From Erwinia psidii (GTDB lineage Bacteria > Pseudomonadota > Gammaproteobacteria > Enterobacterales > Enterobacteriaceae), in assembly GCF_003846135.1 (NCBI RefSeq), contig NZ_RHHM01000003.1:275047-339046 (forward strand): DNA of 64,000 bases. The letters are read 5' to 3'. A program made the position numbers and the translations under genes. The notes under the pieces are model-generated. The model was not told the DNA's origin. It saw only the letters and a list, made by a program, of their open reading frames with translations, and ran no database searches. Numbering within the stretch: position 1 is the first letter of the stretch; the number at the start of each line of letters is the position of its first letter. Below, piece by piece: positions 30,164-40,338 of this stretch.

Positions 30164-30610
30164 ATGAGTAAGCAAGCCTCACCCATCACGACACTGTGCG
30201 ATCTGGCACAGAAAGATTTGGACAAAGCCGCCCTTCAACTGGGGGAAGCCCGCAGGGCACAAAAGCAGGCTGACGAGCAACTGTCTATGCTGCTCAACTA
30301 CCAGGATGAGTACCGCAAAACCCTCAATAACAATATGTCAGAGGGAATAAACAGTACCCGCTGGCACAATTATCATCAGTTTATTGCCACGCTGGAAACC
30401 GCCATTGAGCAGCACCGCCAGCAGCTGTCGCACTGGGACAGCCGGGTAGAGAAAGCGCTCAGTTACTGGCGTGATAAACAGAAGCGGCTGCACGCCTACG
30501 AAACATTACAGGCACGTGCGCTGGCGAACGAATTATTACAGGAAAACCGTCTCGATCAGAAACGGATGGATGAATTTGCCCAACGGGCATCATTGAGGAA
30601 AGGCGAATGA
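30164..30610 (+). CDS. fliJ: Flagellar export protein FliJ
   Basis: A 148-residue coiled-coil protein starting [18 protein letters not shown], typical of the FliJ stalk that links FliI to the FlhA gate. The start is ATG 30164 with GGGAG 8 nt upstream; a TTG two codons earlier is less likely. The Arg/Gln-rich C-terminal helix ends at a TGA that overlaps the fliK ATG. Confidence 0.93.
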   Translation: MSKQASPITTLCDLAQKDLDKAALQLGEARRAQKQADEQLSMLLNYQDEYRKTLNNNMSEGINSTRWHNYHQFIATLETAIEQHRQQLSHWDSRVEKALSYWRDKQKRLHAYETLQARALANELLQENRLDQKRMDEFAQRASLRKGE

Positions 30611-31935
30611 ACACGTTGCCCATTGTTGTCAATGCCACCAAAGTCACCACCACTACCACAGCCTCATCAGGTTCTGCGGTGACGGCTGGCGACGCCACCA
30701 CCGACGTAAGCCTGGGAGAAACCACCCAGGACACGGGTGCGCAGGGCTTTCTGAGCCTGTTGGGAAGTAAATTAATGACCCTCGCCAAACAGGCGAAGAC
30801 CGCGGTACCCACTACGGCTACTGACAGCAACACCACAAACGTTTCCGACAGCAGCCAGTCAGCCAAAGCAAAGCTCAATAAACTGCTTAGCGCTCTGAAC
30901 CAGCCGGAAACCACCTCCGGGCTGTTAGCGTCAGCGAAACTAACGGTAGCCAGCAAAACGGATAAAACCGACACGGACATCAGCACAGAAAATGCCACGG
31001 CGACCACCTCCACACTTAGCAACGGTGATATGCAGGCATTGCAGGCGCTGTTTGCCATGTTACCGCCGACGCAGCAGCAGGTAACCGCCCAGGTGAACAG
31101 CAGCACTGCCGCGCAAAGTGATGACAGCATCAAAAGTGACAAGCAGGCGACGCTGGCATCCCTGTTGTCGGGCAATGACACCGCCAGCACAACGGTTGAC
31201 GAAGATACCGTTACGGTAAAAGGCAACGATAAGAGCGACAGGTTTTCTGCAGCCTCTTCACTGACCAATAATACGGCTACCGGTTCCGCCAAAAATACCC
31301 CTGACACCAGCCAGCTGGACACCGCATTCCAGCAGGTGCTGAATCACGTCACTAAGGACAGCGAAAAAGAGAATTTAAGTTCGCCCGCCTCATCGACGAT
31401 AACCAGTAATGTAACCAGTGCCGCTTCAGCAGCCTTGACGCCCGTCACCACCACCACGGTAACCGCCCCCGCCACCTCTCAGCTGAGTGCACAGTTGGGT
31501 AGCCCGGAATGGCAACAGGCGTTGAGCCAACAGATTGTGATGTTCAGCCGTAACGGACAGCAGACCGCTGAACTTCATCTACATCCACAGGATCTGGGTA
31601 GCATCCAGATCAGCCTTAAACTGGATAACGACCAGGCACAACTGAGCATGGTTTCCGGCCACAGCGAGGTCCGCGCTGCGCTTGAAGCCGCTCTTCCTCA
31701 GCTTCGCACTGCACTGGCCGAGAGCGGTATAAACCTGGGTCAAAGTAATGTGAGTAGCGACGCGTTTCAGCAAGGACAGAGCTTCAGCGGTCAGCAGGAG
31801 CAACAGCGCAATAACAGTGGCGGTAACACATTCAGTCTTACAGCAGAAAACGACAGTGACGTAACCGCTATCTCCGTGCCGACCAGCTTGCAGGCGCGTG
31901 CAGGCGGCAACAGCGCTGTTGATATTTTCGCCTGA
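30607..31935 (+). CDS. fliK: Flagellar hook-length control protein
   Basis: A 442-residue protein with a long Ser/Thr/Asp-rich N-terminal ruler region and a C-terminal hook-length domain. That domain has [18 protein letters not shown] and [18 protein letters not shown] at about residues 325-385. FliK measures hook length and switches the export gate from rod/hook to filament substrates. Coupled to fliJ by an ATGA overlap. Last gene of the fliF operon. Confidence 0.94.
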   Translation: MNTLPIVVNATKVTTTTTASSGSAVTAGDATTDVSLGETTQDTGAQGFLSLLGSKLMTLAKQAKTAVPTTATDSNTTNVSDSSQSAKAKLNKLLSALNQPETTSGLLASAKLTVASKTDKTDTDISTENATATTSTLSNGDMQALQALFAMLPPTQQQVTAQVNSSTAAQSDDSIKSDKQATLASLLSGNDTASTTVDEDTVTVKGNDKSDRFSAASSLTNNTATGSAKNTPDTSQLDTAFQQVLNHVTKDSEKENLSSPASSTITSNVTSAASAALTPVTTTTVTAPATSQLSAQLGSPEWQQALSQQIVMFSRNGQQTAELHLHPQDLGSIQISLKLDNDQAQLSMVSGHSEVRAALEAALPQLRTALAESGINLGQSNVSSDAFQQGQSFSGQQEQQRNNSGGNTFSLTAENDSDVTAISVPTSLQARAGGNSAVDIFA

Positions 31936-32087
31936 CGGCAACAAACGCAAAAGCTAACGGCAAAACCCGCGCTTTTTCTGCCAATTGCTTCGTGCAGGAC
32001 ACGGGATAATCTGCACATAACGCCGTAGGAGAGCGGATTACGTTGTATCGCTCCCTTCGAAAATAATCACAGGAAGTTATAGCTCAT

Positions 32088-32567
32088 ATGACCGATAAGA
32101 AAGCCAAAAGCGGCAAACGTAAGCTCCTGATTCCGTTAATACTACTGGCTTTAGTGGTGGTTGGCGGCGTGGGTGGCTATTTCGTCTGGCGCATGATGAA
32201 GGCTCCCGCTGACACCACTCAGGCAGCCAAACCTGAGCCACCCCCAGCGCCGGTCTTCTTCGCCCTGGATACGTTCACTGTTAATCTGATTAACCCGGAT
32301 AACGATCCAGACCGCGTGTTGTATGTCGGTTTCACCCTGCGCCTTCCCGACGAAGATACCCGTCGCCGGATGAATGATTACCTGCCCGAAGTCCGCAGCC
32401 GTTTACTGCTGCTGCTGTCGCGGCAGAACGCGTCTGCGCTGGGTAATGAGCAGGGCAAACAGGAACTGGTGAATCAGATTAAAGCCGTGCTGGCTCCCCC
32501 GCTGGTTCCCGGCCAACCTCAGCAAAAAGTGAATGATGTCCTGTTCACTGCCTTTATTCTGAGGTAA
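32088..32567 (+). CDS. fliL: Flagellar basal body-associated protein FliL
   Basis: A 159-residue single-pass inner-membrane protein with a basic N-terminus and a TM ([22 protein letters not shown]). The periplasmic domain has [20 protein letters not shown] and ends VLFTAFILR. FliL surrounds the stator and supports torque. It starts the fliLMNOPQR operon after a 152-nt gap that should hold a class 2 promoter; I did not identify one by motif. Confidence 0.95.
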   Translation: MTDKKAKSGKRKLLIPLILLALVVVGGVGGYFVWRMMKAPADTTQAAKPEPPPAPVFFALDTFTVNLINPDNDPDRVLYVGFTLRLPDEDTRRRMNDYLPEVRSRLLLLLSRQNASALGNEQGKQELVNQIKAVLAPPLVPGQPQQKVNDVLFTAFILR

Positions 32568-32571
32568 GAAA

Positions 32572-33579
32572 ATGGGCGACAGCATTCTTTCACAGGCAGA
32601 AATTGATGCACTGCTTAATGGCGACAGCGACAGCGCGGCAGAAGAAAGTGTCAGCAAGAGCGGCGACAATGATATTCGCCCCTATGATCCCAATACGCAG
32701 CGCCGTATGGTGCGTGAGCGTTTACAGGCGCTGGAGATCATTAACGAACGCTTTGCACGTTCTTACCGGATGGCGCTGTTTAATCTGCTGCGCCGTAGCC
32801 CGGATATTACCGTCGGTGCGATTAAGATTCAGCCTTACCATGAGTTTGCCCGCAATCTACCGGTGCCAACCAACCTGAACCTTATTCATCTCAAGCCCCT
32901 GCGCGGTACGGCACTGATGGTGTTTTCACCCAGCCTGGTTTTTATTGCCGTCGACAACCTGTTCGGCGGAGATGGTCGTTTTCCGACCAAAGTGGAAGGA
33001 CGTGAATTTACTGCAACCGAACAGCGGGTGATCCGCAGAATGCTCAAGCTGGCTCTCGAGGGTTACAGCGAAGCGTGGAAACCGATTTATCCGCTTGACG
33101 TGGAGTATGTGCGTTCTGAAATGCAGGTTAAGTTCACCAATATCACCACCTCACCGAATGATATCGTGATCACCACACCGTTCCAGGTAGAAATCGGCAA
33201 CCTGATTGGCGAGTTCAATATCTGCATCCCGTTCAGCATGATTGAACCGCTGCGTGAAACCCTGGTTAATCCGCCACTGGAGAACTCACGGCAGGAAGAT
33301 CATCACTGGCGTGAAACCCTGGTTAAACAGGTTCAGCATTCTGAGTTGGAGCTGATTGCTAATTTTGCCGATGTGTCGATGCGCATTTCACGCCTGCTGG
33401 CGCTGAAACCGGGCGACGTGTTACCAATTGACAAGCCGGAACGCATCATCGCCCATGTTGATGGCGTGCCGGTATTAACCAGCCAGTACGGCACCCTGAA
33501 TGGGCAATACGCACTGCGCGTGGAACATCTGATAAACCCGATTTTGAATTCGATGAATGAGGAACAGCCCGATGAGTGA
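32572..33579 (+). CDS. fliM: Flagellar motor switch protein FliM
   Basis: A 335-residue C-ring protein. Its N-terminal GDSILSQAEIDALLNG is the CheY-P binding peptide. The CheC-like middle domain has GGDGRFPTKVEGREFTATE, and the C-terminal SpoA domain ends before NSMNEEQPDE. FliM changes motor direction in response to CheY-P. It lies 4 nt after fliL and overlaps fliN by 8 nt. Confidence 0.97.
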   Translation: MGDSILSQAEIDALLNGDSDSAAEESVSKSGDNDIRPYDPNTQRRMVRERLQALEIINERFARSYRMALFNLLRRSPDITVGAIKIQPYHEFARNLPVPTNLNLIHLKPLRGTALMVFSPSLVFIAVDNLFGGDGRFPTKVEGREFTATEQRVIRRMLKLALEGYSEAWKPIYPLDVEYVRSEMQVKFTNITTSPNDIVITTPFQVEIGNLIGEFNICIPFSMIEPLRETLVNPPLENSRQEDHHWRETLVKQVQHSELELIANFADVSMRISRLLALKPGDVLPIDKPERIIAHVDGVPVLTSQYGTLNGQYALRVEHLINPILNSMNEEQPDE

Positions 33580-33973
33580 CACCAAGAAGCCGTCCGAAGA
33601 CGACATCTCCGCGGACGACCTGTGGGCTGACGCACTGAATGAACAGTCCAGCAGCGCACCAACTGAAGGGGTGTTTAAATCGCTGGAAAGTAATGAAATC
33701 GCCGGTTCATTACAGGACATCGACCTGATTATGGATATTCCGGTCAAACTGACCGTTGAGCTGGGCCGCACCAAAATGACCATCAAAGAGCTGCTGCGCC
33801 TGACCCAGGGATCAGTGGTAGCCCTTGACGGGCTGGCCGGGGAGCCGCTGGATATTCTGATTAACGGTTATCTTATTGCTCAGGGTGAAGTGGTGGTGGT
33901 GGCCGACAAATACGGTGTACGTATTACCGACATCATCACCCCGTCAGAACGTATGCGCCGTCTGAGCCGTTAA
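33572..33973 (+). CDS. fliN: Flagellar motor switch protein FliN
   Basis: A 133-residue protein starting MSDTKKPSEDD. The C-terminal SpoA domain (DIPVKLTVELGRTKMTIKE, ILINGYLIAQGEVVVVADK, ITPSERMRRLSR) is almost the E. coli sequence. It forms the bottom of the C ring and docks FliH. Start at 33572, with AGGAA upstream and an 8-nt overlap with fliM; an upstream in-frame ATG at 33557 has no good site. Confidence 0.97.
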   Translation: MSDTKKPSEDDISADDLWADALNEQSSSAPTEGVFKSLESNEIAGSLQDIDLIMDIPVKLTVELGRTKMTIKELLRLTQGSVVALDGLAGEPLDILINGYLIAQGEVVVVADKYGVRITDIITPSERMRRLSR

Positions 33974-33974
33974 T

Positions 33975-34379
33975 ATGAATAATACCACCAGCCAGAGTCA
34001 GCAACCCACCGTAACAGGACAGCCTGCTATATCCCCTGCGTCAACGCTGACGCAGGTCAGTAGCGTGCTGGCAATTATTATTCTGTTTATTATCGCCTGT
34101 GCCTGGCTAGCGAGACGCCTTGGATTTACCCCTAAACGCGGCCGCGCGGGCCAGAGTTTGTCGGTCAGCGCCAGTTGTCAGATTGGCCAGCGTGAACGTG
34201 TGGTGATTGTTAATGTCGAAGACGCCCGGTTGGTACTGGGCGTTACCGGTCAGCATATCTCTTTGCTGCATACTCTGCCGCCAGCACCGGCAGAGGAAAA
34301 TCCCGGCGCGCCAACAGCCCCGGCAGATTTTCGCCAGGCTTTCCAGCAACTCCTTAAACGCCCCGGAAAGCCAGAATGA
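33975..34379 (+). CDS. fliO: Flagellar export apparatus protein FliO
   Basis: A 134-residue protein with one TM ([20 protein letters not shown]) after a short disordered N-terminus, then a small cytoplasmic domain with [20 protein letters not shown]. FliO assists assembly of the FliP ring. It starts one base after the fliN stop and overlaps fliP by ATGA. Confidence 0.93.
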   Translation: MNNTTSQSQQPTVTGQPAISPASTLTQVSSVLAIIILFIIACAWLARRLGFTPKRGRAGQSLSVSASCQIGQRERVVIVNVEDARLVLGVTGQHISLLHTLPPAPAEENPGAPTAPADFRQAFQQLLKRPGKPE

Positions 34380-35110
34380 AACGCGCTTTTATCCTGCCCG
34401 GTCTGCTTCTTTTGCTGGCACCCACCGTTCATGCTCAGTTGCCGGGTCTTATCAGCCATCCAATGGCGAACGGTGGACAGAGCTGGTCGTTACCGGTACA
34501 GACGCTGGTGTTTATCACCTCGCTGACCTTTCTGCCCGCTATTTTGCTGATGATGACCAGTTTTACCCGCATCATTATCGTGTTTGGCCTGCTGCGCAAC
34601 GCGCTTGGTACGCCCTCCGCCCCACCAAACCAGGTCTTGCTTGGTCTTGCGCTGTTTCTGACTTTTTTCATCATGGGACCGGTGTTCGACAAAATTTATC
34701 AGGATGCCTATCTGCCCTTTAGCCAGGACAGGATCAGCATGGAAGTGGCGATAGATAAAGGTGCACAGCCGTTACGGGAGTTCATGCTACGCCAGACCCG
34801 TGAAGCCGATCTGGCGCTGTTTGCCCGCCTGGCCAACAGCCCACCCTTGCAGGGACCGGAAGCCGTTTCAATGCGTATTCTGCTACCTGCCTATGTCACC
34901 AGCGAGCTGAAAACGGCCTTTCAGATTGGCTTCACGGTGTTTATTCCGTTTCTGATTATTGACCTCGTGGTGGCCAGCGTATTGATGGCGCTGGGAATGA
35001 TGATGGTCCCACCAGCCACTATCTCACTGCCTTTTAAACTGATGTTATTTGTACTGGTGGACGGCTGGCAGTTACTGATTGGATCGCTGGCACAAAGTTT
35101 CTATTCATAA
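34376..35110 (+). CDS. fliP: Flagellar export gate protein FliP
   Basis: A 244-residue polytopic protein with a cleavable signal ([17 protein letters not shown]), the motif [15 protein letters not shown] and a C-terminal membrane pair ([18 protein letters not shown]). FliP forms the core pore of the type III export gate with FliQ and FliR. Overlaps fliO by 4 nt; 50 nt separate it from fliQ. Confidence 0.97.
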   Translation: MKRAFILPGLLLLLAPTVHAQLPGLISHPMANGGQSWSLPVQTLVFITSLTFLPAILLMMTSFTRIIIVFGLLRNALGTPSAPPNQVLLGLALFLTFFIMGPVFDKIYQDAYLPFSQDRISMEVAIDKGAQPLREFMLRQTREADLALFARLANSPPLQGPEAVSMRILLPAYVTSELKTAFQIGFTVFIPFLIIDLVVASVLMALGMMMVPPATISLPFKLMLFVLVDGWQLLIGSLAQSFYS

Positions 35111-35160
35111 AAGAAAGCGTAACAACGCCTGAAAATTACCCTTTTTGCCCGGAGTCGCTT

Positions 35161-35430
35161 ATGACACCTGAATCGGTTATGGTCATTGGTCACGATGCAA
35201 TGCAGGTTGCCCTGGCGCTGGCAGCCCCGTTGCTGTTGGCGGCGCTGGTCAGCGGCCTGCTGATAAGTCTGTTACAGGCAGCCACCCAGATCAACGAACA
35301 AACGCTGTCATTTATTCCCAAAATTCTTGCCGTGGTGGCAACCATTGTGGTCGCCGGACCGTGGATGTTGAACCTCATTCTCGACTATATGCGCACGCTG
35401 TTTAGCAACCTGCCGAATATGATTGGCTGA
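35161..35430 (+). CDS. fliQ: Flagellar export gate protein FliQ
   Basis: An 89-residue protein with two membrane helices joined by the conserved loop [14 protein letters not shown]. It wraps around the FliP/FliR gate. Starts [10 protein letters not shown]; its TGA overlaps the fliR ATG. Confidence 0.96.
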   Translation: MTPESVMVIGHDAMQVALALAAPLLLAALVSGLLISLLQAATQINEQTLSFIPKILAVVATIVVAGPWMLNLILDYMRTLFSNLPNMIG

Positions 35431-36215
35431 TGTTAAACCTAGACAGTAGCCAAATGTTGATGTGGGTGGGCCAACTGTTCTGGCCACTGGCCCGCATTAT
35501 GGCGTTGATTATGACCGCCCCGTTACTGAGCGAGAAATCCATCAGTAAAAAGGTCAAAATTGGTCTGGGCCTGATGATCACCTATGTATTACTTCCCTCG
35601 CTGCCGCCGGTAAGGGTTACGCTGTTTTCCGCCGATGGCTTCTGGTTATTGCTGCAACAAATACTCATTGGTGTGGCAATTGGTTTCACCATGCAGTTTG
35701 CTTTCGCCGCCGTACGTACTGCCGGAGAGGTGATTGGTTTGCAGATGGGACTCTCCTTTGCCACCTTTTTCGATCCTGCCAGCCGGTTGAATATGCCTGT
35801 GCTGGCACGGTTTCTTGATATTCTCGCCATGTTGCTGTTTCTCACCTTCAACGGGCATCTTTGGCTGATCTCAATGGTGGCGGACAGTTTTCATACGCTG
35901 CCGATTGGCGGCGATCCGGTTAATGGCAACGCTTATCTGGCCCTGACTAAAGCAGCAGGCATGATTTTCCTTAATGGACTGCGATTAGCGTTACCGCTGA
36001 TAACTCTGCTCCTCACCCTTAACCTGGCCCTGGGTTTGTTAAACCGTGTTACACCTCAGCTATCTGTTTTTGCTATTGGCTTTCCCATTACCTTATCGTT
36101 CGGCATCATATTTATAAGTCTGGTAATGCCGCTACTGGCACCATTTTGTGAACATCTCTTCAGTGAAGTATTTGATTTACTCGCGAGTATTCTCAGCGAA
36201 CTTCCTTCCAAATAA
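35430..36215 (+). CDS. fliR: Flagellar export gate protein FliR
   Basis: A 261-residue polytopic protein with about six membrane helices and the family stretch [18 protein letters not shown]. FliR completes the FliPQR gate. Last gene of the fliL operon; coupled to fliQ by a TGATG overlap. A long AT-rich intergenic region follows. Confidence 0.96.
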   Translation: MLNLDSSQMLMWVGQLFWPLARIMALIMTAPLLSEKSISKKVKIGLGLMITYVLLPSLPPVRVTLFSADGFWLLLQQILIGVAIGFTMQFAFAAVRTAGEVIGLQMGLSFATFFDPASRLNMPVLARFLDILAMLLFLTFNGHLWLISMVADSFHTLPIGGDPVNGNAYLALTKAAGMIFLNGLRLALPLITLLLTLNLALGLLNRVTPQLSVFAIGFPITLSFGIIFISLVMPLLAPFCEHLFSEVFDLLASILSELPSK

Positions 36216-36860
36216 ATTAATCAATTCTCTTTCACACAGTAAGTTATTCTTAAGCAAAAAGAATGTTTACTAGCATTTTTCGAACCACTTTTATAAGAAT
36301 CATCTTAAGGATATTCTGATAAACACCCCCTAAACATGAAAAATATTCTTATTGAATCGTGATTAGCGTATTTTAATTAAGGAAATGGACGGGATGTTAC
36401 GTAGAGGTTGATATCGCAAATGGCCATAACACCATGTTTTTAATGAAAATTTAAATGTTAGCGGTCTTCTTCTGTGACAAAATGCTTGATAAAGCATGAT
36501 AAGTTTCCTTAAATCAGCATTCATTTATCTAATGAATGTTTTTTAGGAATCATCCTATCAGAATTCTCTGTATTTTACGGGATAGTGGTTTGGCTCACAA
36601 AAAGCACCGGAGCTGTTGCACGCAAAATCTGTCGGGAATCGGGTCAGAGGGATGAAATTTCAGCGTGATATCTGATGATTTTGTTTCTCAAATTTAAGTG
36701 CTATATCTCGCGTAGACGAGAAAGCCAAAGTTTGGGGTTAAGTTTTACTGAATTCAGCAGTATCAGAACTATATGAAATAAGAATGCTTACTTTAGTCAC
36801 ACTACAATCGCATAATTTATTGTTAATTCAGACGGATACAATTTGGTGAGGAGCGTGATA
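36216..36860. promoter_or_regulatory. Long rcsA upstream region with possible RcsAB boxes
   Basis: About 645 AT-rich bases between fliR and rcsA. TAGGAATCATCCTA at 36544-36557 matches 11 of 14 positions of the RcsAB box TAAGAATATTCCTA. A second similar site, TAAGAATCATCTTA, is at 36294-36307. E. coli rcsA is known to be autoregulated through such a box and silenced by H-NS, which the AT-richness here would allow. No coding frame was seen. Confidence 0.5.
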
Positions 36861-37496
36861 ATGCCAACAATTATAATGGACACATGTAGCTATACACGAT
36901 TGGGGTTGACAGATTATTTGGCAGTAAAAGGGATCAAAAAGAAAAGTATAATATCCGTTACTGATATCGATCAGCTCCAAACCAGATGCCAGCAAATCCA
37001 GCCTGGCGTGGTTTTTATTAACGAAAATTGTTTCATTCATGAAGCAGATGCCAGTCAGCGCATAAGGTCGATCATTATGCATAATCCTGACACCTTATTT
37101 TTTATCTTTATGGCGATTTCAAATATCCATTTTGAGGAATATCTTTACGTTCGCAAGAACCTGATTATCACCTCAAAATCGATAAAACCTGCCACACTCG
37201 ATAACCTGCTGCATTCTTACTTTCAGAAGAGAATTAATGCATCAACCCGCTATTCTTCCGGGCTGGATGTGCATCCACTTACATTAAGCCAGACTGAATC
37301 CAACATGCTGAAAATGTGGATGTCAGGCCACGATACTATTCAGATATCGGACAAAATGAAAATCAAGGCCAAGACCGTCTCCTCCCATAAGGGAAATATC
37401 AAGCGTAAAATAAAAACACACAATAAACAGGTTATTTATCATGTAGTTCGTCTTACAGATAATGTAACCAGCGGCATTTATGTAAATGTAAGGTGA
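36861..37496 (+). CDS. rcsA: RcsB co-regulator of capsule synthesis
   Basis: A 211-residue LuxR-type regulator, near the length of E. coli RcsA (207). It starts [20 protein letters not shown]. The C-terminal helix-turn-helix contains [18 protein letters not shown] and [20 protein letters not shown]. It forms heterodimers with RcsB at RcsAB boxes to activate exopolysaccharide genes and repress flhDC. It is a Lon substrate in E. coli. Start ATG 36861, with GAGGAG 7 nt upstream; an in-frame TTG at 36843 lies before that site. Placement after fliR matches E. coli. Confidence 0.97.
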   Translation: MPTIIMDTCSYTRLGLTDYLAVKGIKKKSIISVTDIDQLQTRCQQIQPGVVFINENCFIHEADASQRIRSIIMHNPDTLFFIFMAISNIHFEEYLYVRKNLIITSKSIKPATLDNLLHSYFQKRINASTRYSSGLDVHPLTLSQTESNMLKMWMSGHDTIQISDKMKIKAKTVSSHKGNIKRKIKTHNKQVIYHVVRLTDNVTSGIYVNVR

Positions 37497-37510
37497 TTTC
37501 CCAGGGATGA

Positions 37511-37540
37511 TAACAGCCGGTTGTCTCCGGCTATTATTCT
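37511..37540 (+). terminator. Hairpin downstream of rcsA
   Basis: AGCCGG at 37515-37520 pairs with CCGGCT at 37527-37532, flanked by partly complementary A/T (TAAC and TATTATT), 15 nt after the rcsA stop. A plausible weak terminator. Confidence 0.5.
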
Positions 37541-37618
37541 GTCCTCTGACGACAGCCGCCTACAAAACGCCCGGTCAGGTTTTTTGCTGATTTTGCCAGA
37601 CAGCTCTCACTTTTCTGT

Positions 37619-37645
37619 TAAGCCTTTCCTCTGATATGCCGATGC
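37619..37645 (+). promoter_or_regulatory. Candidate sigma-28 promoter of the chemoreceptor gene
   Basis: TAAGCCTT, 11 nt, GCCGATGC: the GCCGAT core and spacing of FliA promoters, with a weaker -35. It would start transcription near 37652. This places the upstream in-frame ATG at 37636 inside the promoter and supports the start at 37699. Confidence 0.6.
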
Positions 37646-37698
37646 TCTTTTGCATAACCGAAACTTCGCTTCGTTTCCCTGAAAGAGAGCTAAAGGAC

Positions 37699-39405
37699 AT
37701 GAAACCATTGCATTCCCATGCAGAAACATCCCGGATAAATTTCTGGCAGCACCTGCGGCTTGTACCACTTTTTAGCACAATCCTTGGTGCTATTCTGCTG
37801 TTGTTTGCGCTGAGTATTGGCTCTGCCAGCTATTTCCTGTTGCAGAGTAATCACTCTTTAAATGACCTCACTGAAGAAATTCAGATACGCATGGCGCTCA
37901 CTAACAGTTCCAGTCAGCTTCGTAGCGCACGCCTTAACATCATTCATGCCGTTTCAGCCGCACGTATCGGTGAAATGGAGTCTTTCGACGACAATCTGAA
38001 GAAAACGGATAAACGTATTCAGTTGGCCAGGGACAATTTTGCTATCTACCTGAATCGCCGGGTAAAAACAGCTGACGATGTTACGCTGGATAACGAGCTG
38101 AAAAACCGTTTTGACAGCTATATCACTCAGGGTCTTCTGCCGATGGTGAAAAACGCCAGAGACGGCAGTTTTGAAGGCGTTATTTCTCGGGAAACAGATT
38201 TCAGCCGCAAGCTGGATGACGCTTATAGTGACCTGTTGCAGAAAGCCATTGCCATCCGTGTACAACGCGCTGAAACCATTAACGGCGTCGCACAGACGCA
38301 GACCCGCCACAATGTGATAATGATGGCCAGTGCCTTTGCTGCCGCCCTGGTGCTGACCCTGACCGCCTTTATTTTCCTTCGCCGGGTTGTTATCAGCCCA
38401 CTCCATCAGGTCGTCGAGCGGATTGGGCATATCGCTCGCGGCGACCTGACCGCACCGGCCGGCAACTGGGGACGCAGTGAAATAGGCGTCCTGAGCAACA
38501 ATGTGCAGGATATGCAGCAGGCACTGATTAAAACGGTCAGCACGGTGCGCCAGAGCGCGGTAGCGATTCATCAGGATTCCGGTGAAATATCTGCCGGAAA
38601 CGCTAACCTGTCCTCACGCACTGAACAGCAGGCTTCCGCACTGGAACAAACGGCCGCAAGCATGGAGCAGCTCACCGCCACAGTGAAACAGAACGCAGAA
38701 AATGCCCATCATGCCAGCCAGCTGGCAGCCGATGCATCTGGTAAGGCCCGCGAGGGAGGTGAAATTGTCAGCGACGTCATCACCACCATGAATAATATCT
38801 CTGGCAGTTCGAAGAAAATCGCTGAAATTACCACGGTGATCAACAGCATCGCCTTTCAGACCAACATCCTGGCGCTGAACGCGGCGGTGGAAGCAGCACG
38901 TGCCGGTGAACAGGGCCGTGGTTTCGCCGTGGTAGCCAGTGAGGTTCGCAATCTTGCGCAGCGTAGCGCCGGAGCAGCGAAAGAGATTGAAGCGCTGATT
39001 ACTGCATCGGTAGATTTAATCAGTCAGGGATCATCTCAGGTTGGCCATGCGGGCGGTACCATGACTGATATCGTTGAGGCGGTTCGTCGCGTGACCGATA
39101 TTATGGCTGAGATCGCCGCCGCCTCTGACGAGCAAAGTAAGGGGATACAACAGGCGAGCCTTGCGGTCACTGAAATGGACAACGTTACCCAGCAAAATGC
39201 CGCGCTGGTGGAAGAGGCTGCGGCTGCGGCTGCCTCACTGGAAGCACAGGCTTCGCGCTTAACTCAGGCAGTGGCGACTTTCCAGCTCAGCGACAACATG
39301 CCCGCAAGAACAGAATCGCCAATTGCCAACCTGCCAAAACTGTCGGCACCTCTCGCGGCCTCACGCCCGGCGCTGGCCAACAGCGACAACTGGGAAACCT
39401 TTTAA
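37699..39405 (+). CDS. Methyl-accepting chemotaxis protein
   Basis: A 568-residue chemoreceptor. TM1 ([18 protein letters not shown]) is followed by a periplasmic four-helix ligand domain, TM2 ([20 protein letters not shown]), a HAMP domain ([20 protein letters not shown]) and the cytoplasmic signalling domain with the hairpin tip [20 protein letters not shown]. The C-terminus is NWETF, the CheR/CheB tethering pentapeptide of Tsr and Tar, so it is a major-type receptor. The ligand is unknown; the periplasmic part resembles the Tar/Tsr class. Start ATG 37699, preceded by AAAGGA. Confidence 0.93.
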   Translation: MKPLHSHAETSRINFWQHLRLVPLFSTILGAILLLFALSIGSASYFLLQSNHSLNDLTEEIQIRMALTNSSSQLRSARLNIIHAVSAARIGEMESFDDNLKKTDKRIQLARDNFAIYLNRRVKTADDVTLDNELKNRFDSYITQGLLPMVKNARDGSFEGVISRETDFSRKLDDAYSDLLQKAIAIRVQRAETINGVAQTQTRHNVIMMASAFAAALVLTLTAFIFLRRVVISPLHQVVERIGHIARGDLTAPAGNWGRSEIGVLSNNVQDMQQALIKTVSTVRQSAVAIHQDSGEISAGNANLSSRTEQQASALEQTAASMEQLTATVKQNAENAHHASQLAADASGKAREGGEIVSDVITTMNNISGSSKKIAEITTVINSIAFQTNILALNAAVEAARAGEQGRGFAVVASEVRNLAQRSAGAAKEIEALITASVDLISQGSSQVGHAGGTMTDIVEAVRRVTDIMAEIAAASDEQSKGIQQASLAVTEMDNVTQQNAALVEEAAAAAASLEAQASRLTQAVATFQLSDNMPARTESPIANLPKLSAPLAASRPALANSDNWETF

Positions 39406-39465
39406 CTTCACTGAAGTACAAAGCGGCAGCGCGGACCGTTTGCAACATTTTTCACGGCAGGTCTG

Positions 39466-39502
39466 AAACAGAACGGGGCAGATTATCTGCCCCGTTCTGT
39501 TT
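39466..39502. terminator. Bidirectional terminator between chemoreceptor and dsrB
   Basis: A perfect 17-bp stem (39466-39482 with 39486-39502) and a 3-nt loop. The stem ends in TTT on one strand and, read from the other, in TTTCAGAC. It separates the convergent chemoreceptor and dsrB genes. Confidence 0.85.
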
Positions 39503-39521
39503 GTTACACCGCCATGCACTA

Positions 39522-39716
39522 TCAGGAACCGTTGACTGGCTCAACGAAGATACCTTCTTCATCAGCCGTTTCATTAAAGAACCAGATCCCGGATGGATAA
39601 TCCTCAAGCGACACCAGCAACATGGTTCCCTCGCTGAAATGTTCCACAGCCAGTAAGGTGCCTGATCTGCGGGGACCACCATCAGTTTTGACCGTTACCC
39701 TGTCGTTGACTTTCAT
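39522..39716 (-). CDS. dsrB: DsrB protein
   Basis: A 64-residue protein starting [19 protein letters not shown] with [17 protein letters not shown], nearly the E. coli DsrB sequence (62 aa). Function unknown; in E. coli the gene lies beside dsrA and rcsA, as here. The true start is ATG 39716, after AGGGCGG. It follows the Pmp3 gene by 34 nt on the same strand and may share its transcript. Confidence 0.93.
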   Translation of the reverse strand: MKVNDRVTVKTDGGPRRSGTLLAVEHFSEGTMLLVSLEDYPSGIWFFNETADEEGIFVEPVNGS

Positions 39717-39750
39717 TCGCTGCCGCCCTGTCAGTGTAGTGATAAATGGC

Positions 39751-39909
39751 TTACCGCCGTGCAATAACCCATACTGCATGCACAATCCCGGGAACGTAGC
39801 CGCAAAGCGTTAACAGAATATTCAGCCAGAAAGCGCCAGCAAAGCCGACCTGCATAAAGACGCCAAGTGGCGGCAGTATTATCGCAATAATAATGCGGAT
39901 AAAATCCAT
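39751..39909 (-). CDS. Pmp3/YqaE-family small membrane protein
   Basis: A 52-residue protein, [20 protein letters not shown], with a second hydrophobic helix ([20 protein letters not shown]). This is the two-helix Pmp3 fold, the length of E. coli YqaE. Members influence membrane potential and salt tolerance. The start is ATG 39909, with GGAGGGG just upstream. Likely co-transcribed with dsrB. Confidence 0.93.
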   Translation of the reverse strand: MDFIRIIIAIILPPLGVFMQVGFAGAFWLNILLTLCGYVPGIVHAVWVIARR

Positions 39910-40084
39910 GTCCCCTCCAGGTATGGTTGCAGAAATAATCACAATGCATTGATAAGTATAATGGTATTGAATAAAAGTTGCGTTATCCTGGGTGTAAAGC
40001 TTCGTATAAAAGATGAGGTGATAATCTTTTCAATTATTTAACACTTTCCAGCGAGACTTCTGACATTATAGCAACATACACTCT

Positions 40085-40165
40085 CTTTACTGCACCAACC
40101 CCAAAGGCGCAGTCAACCTAAAAAGTAACAAGGATTTTTGCCCGCGCAGCGCGGGCTTTTTTTTT
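40085..40165 (+). ncRNA. Candidate small RNA ending in a strong terminator
   Basis: A perfect GC-rich hairpin, GCCCGCG (40140-40146) with CGCGGGC (40150-40156), is followed by nine T residues on the plus strand, yet no plus-strand gene lies upstream: the chemoreceptor ends at 39405 with its own terminator. A possible promoter (TTTCCA, 16 nt, TATAGC ending near 40080) would give an RNA of about 80 nt. A 5' hairpin (ACTGC/GCAGT) and an unstructured AAC/AAG-rich middle fit a Hfq-type sRNA. The 5' end is uncertain and I do not match it to a known family. Confidence 0.5.
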
Positions 40166-40262
40166 GCTCTTCTGCCCCGCCATCCTCACTCCATACATTC
40201 TCACTGATGACAGCCACGTCAGATAAACTGTTCGCCTGTCTGTTCAGCGCTTTTACAACAGA

Positions 40263-40338
40263 TAAAAAAACCCGACCAAAGGCCGGGTATGAAAAGGTAT
40301 TCATATAAGTTCGTTACACAGGAAATTCGCTAACCAGG
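40263..40338 (-). ncRNA. dsrA: DsrA small RNA
   Basis: On the minus strand the sequence AATTTCCTGTGTAACGAACT corresponds to the E. coli DsrA segment ATTTCCTGGTGTAACGAATT, which includes its rpoS- and hns-pairing region. A short middle hairpin (TATGAA/TTCATA) and a terminator (ACCCGGCC-TTT-GGTCGGGT then seven T) follow. DsrA is known to raise RpoS and lower H-NS translation with Hfq. Location between dsrB and yedP, and the strand, match E. coli. The middle stem is shorter than in E. coli. The 5' end near 40338 is approximate. Confidence 0.78.

Noticed and set aside
30459..31322. 287-codon minus-strand frame over fliJ/fliK
   Set aside because: The low-complexity Ser/Thr coding of fliK read backwards gives a Val/Leu/Ser-rich frame; not a gene.
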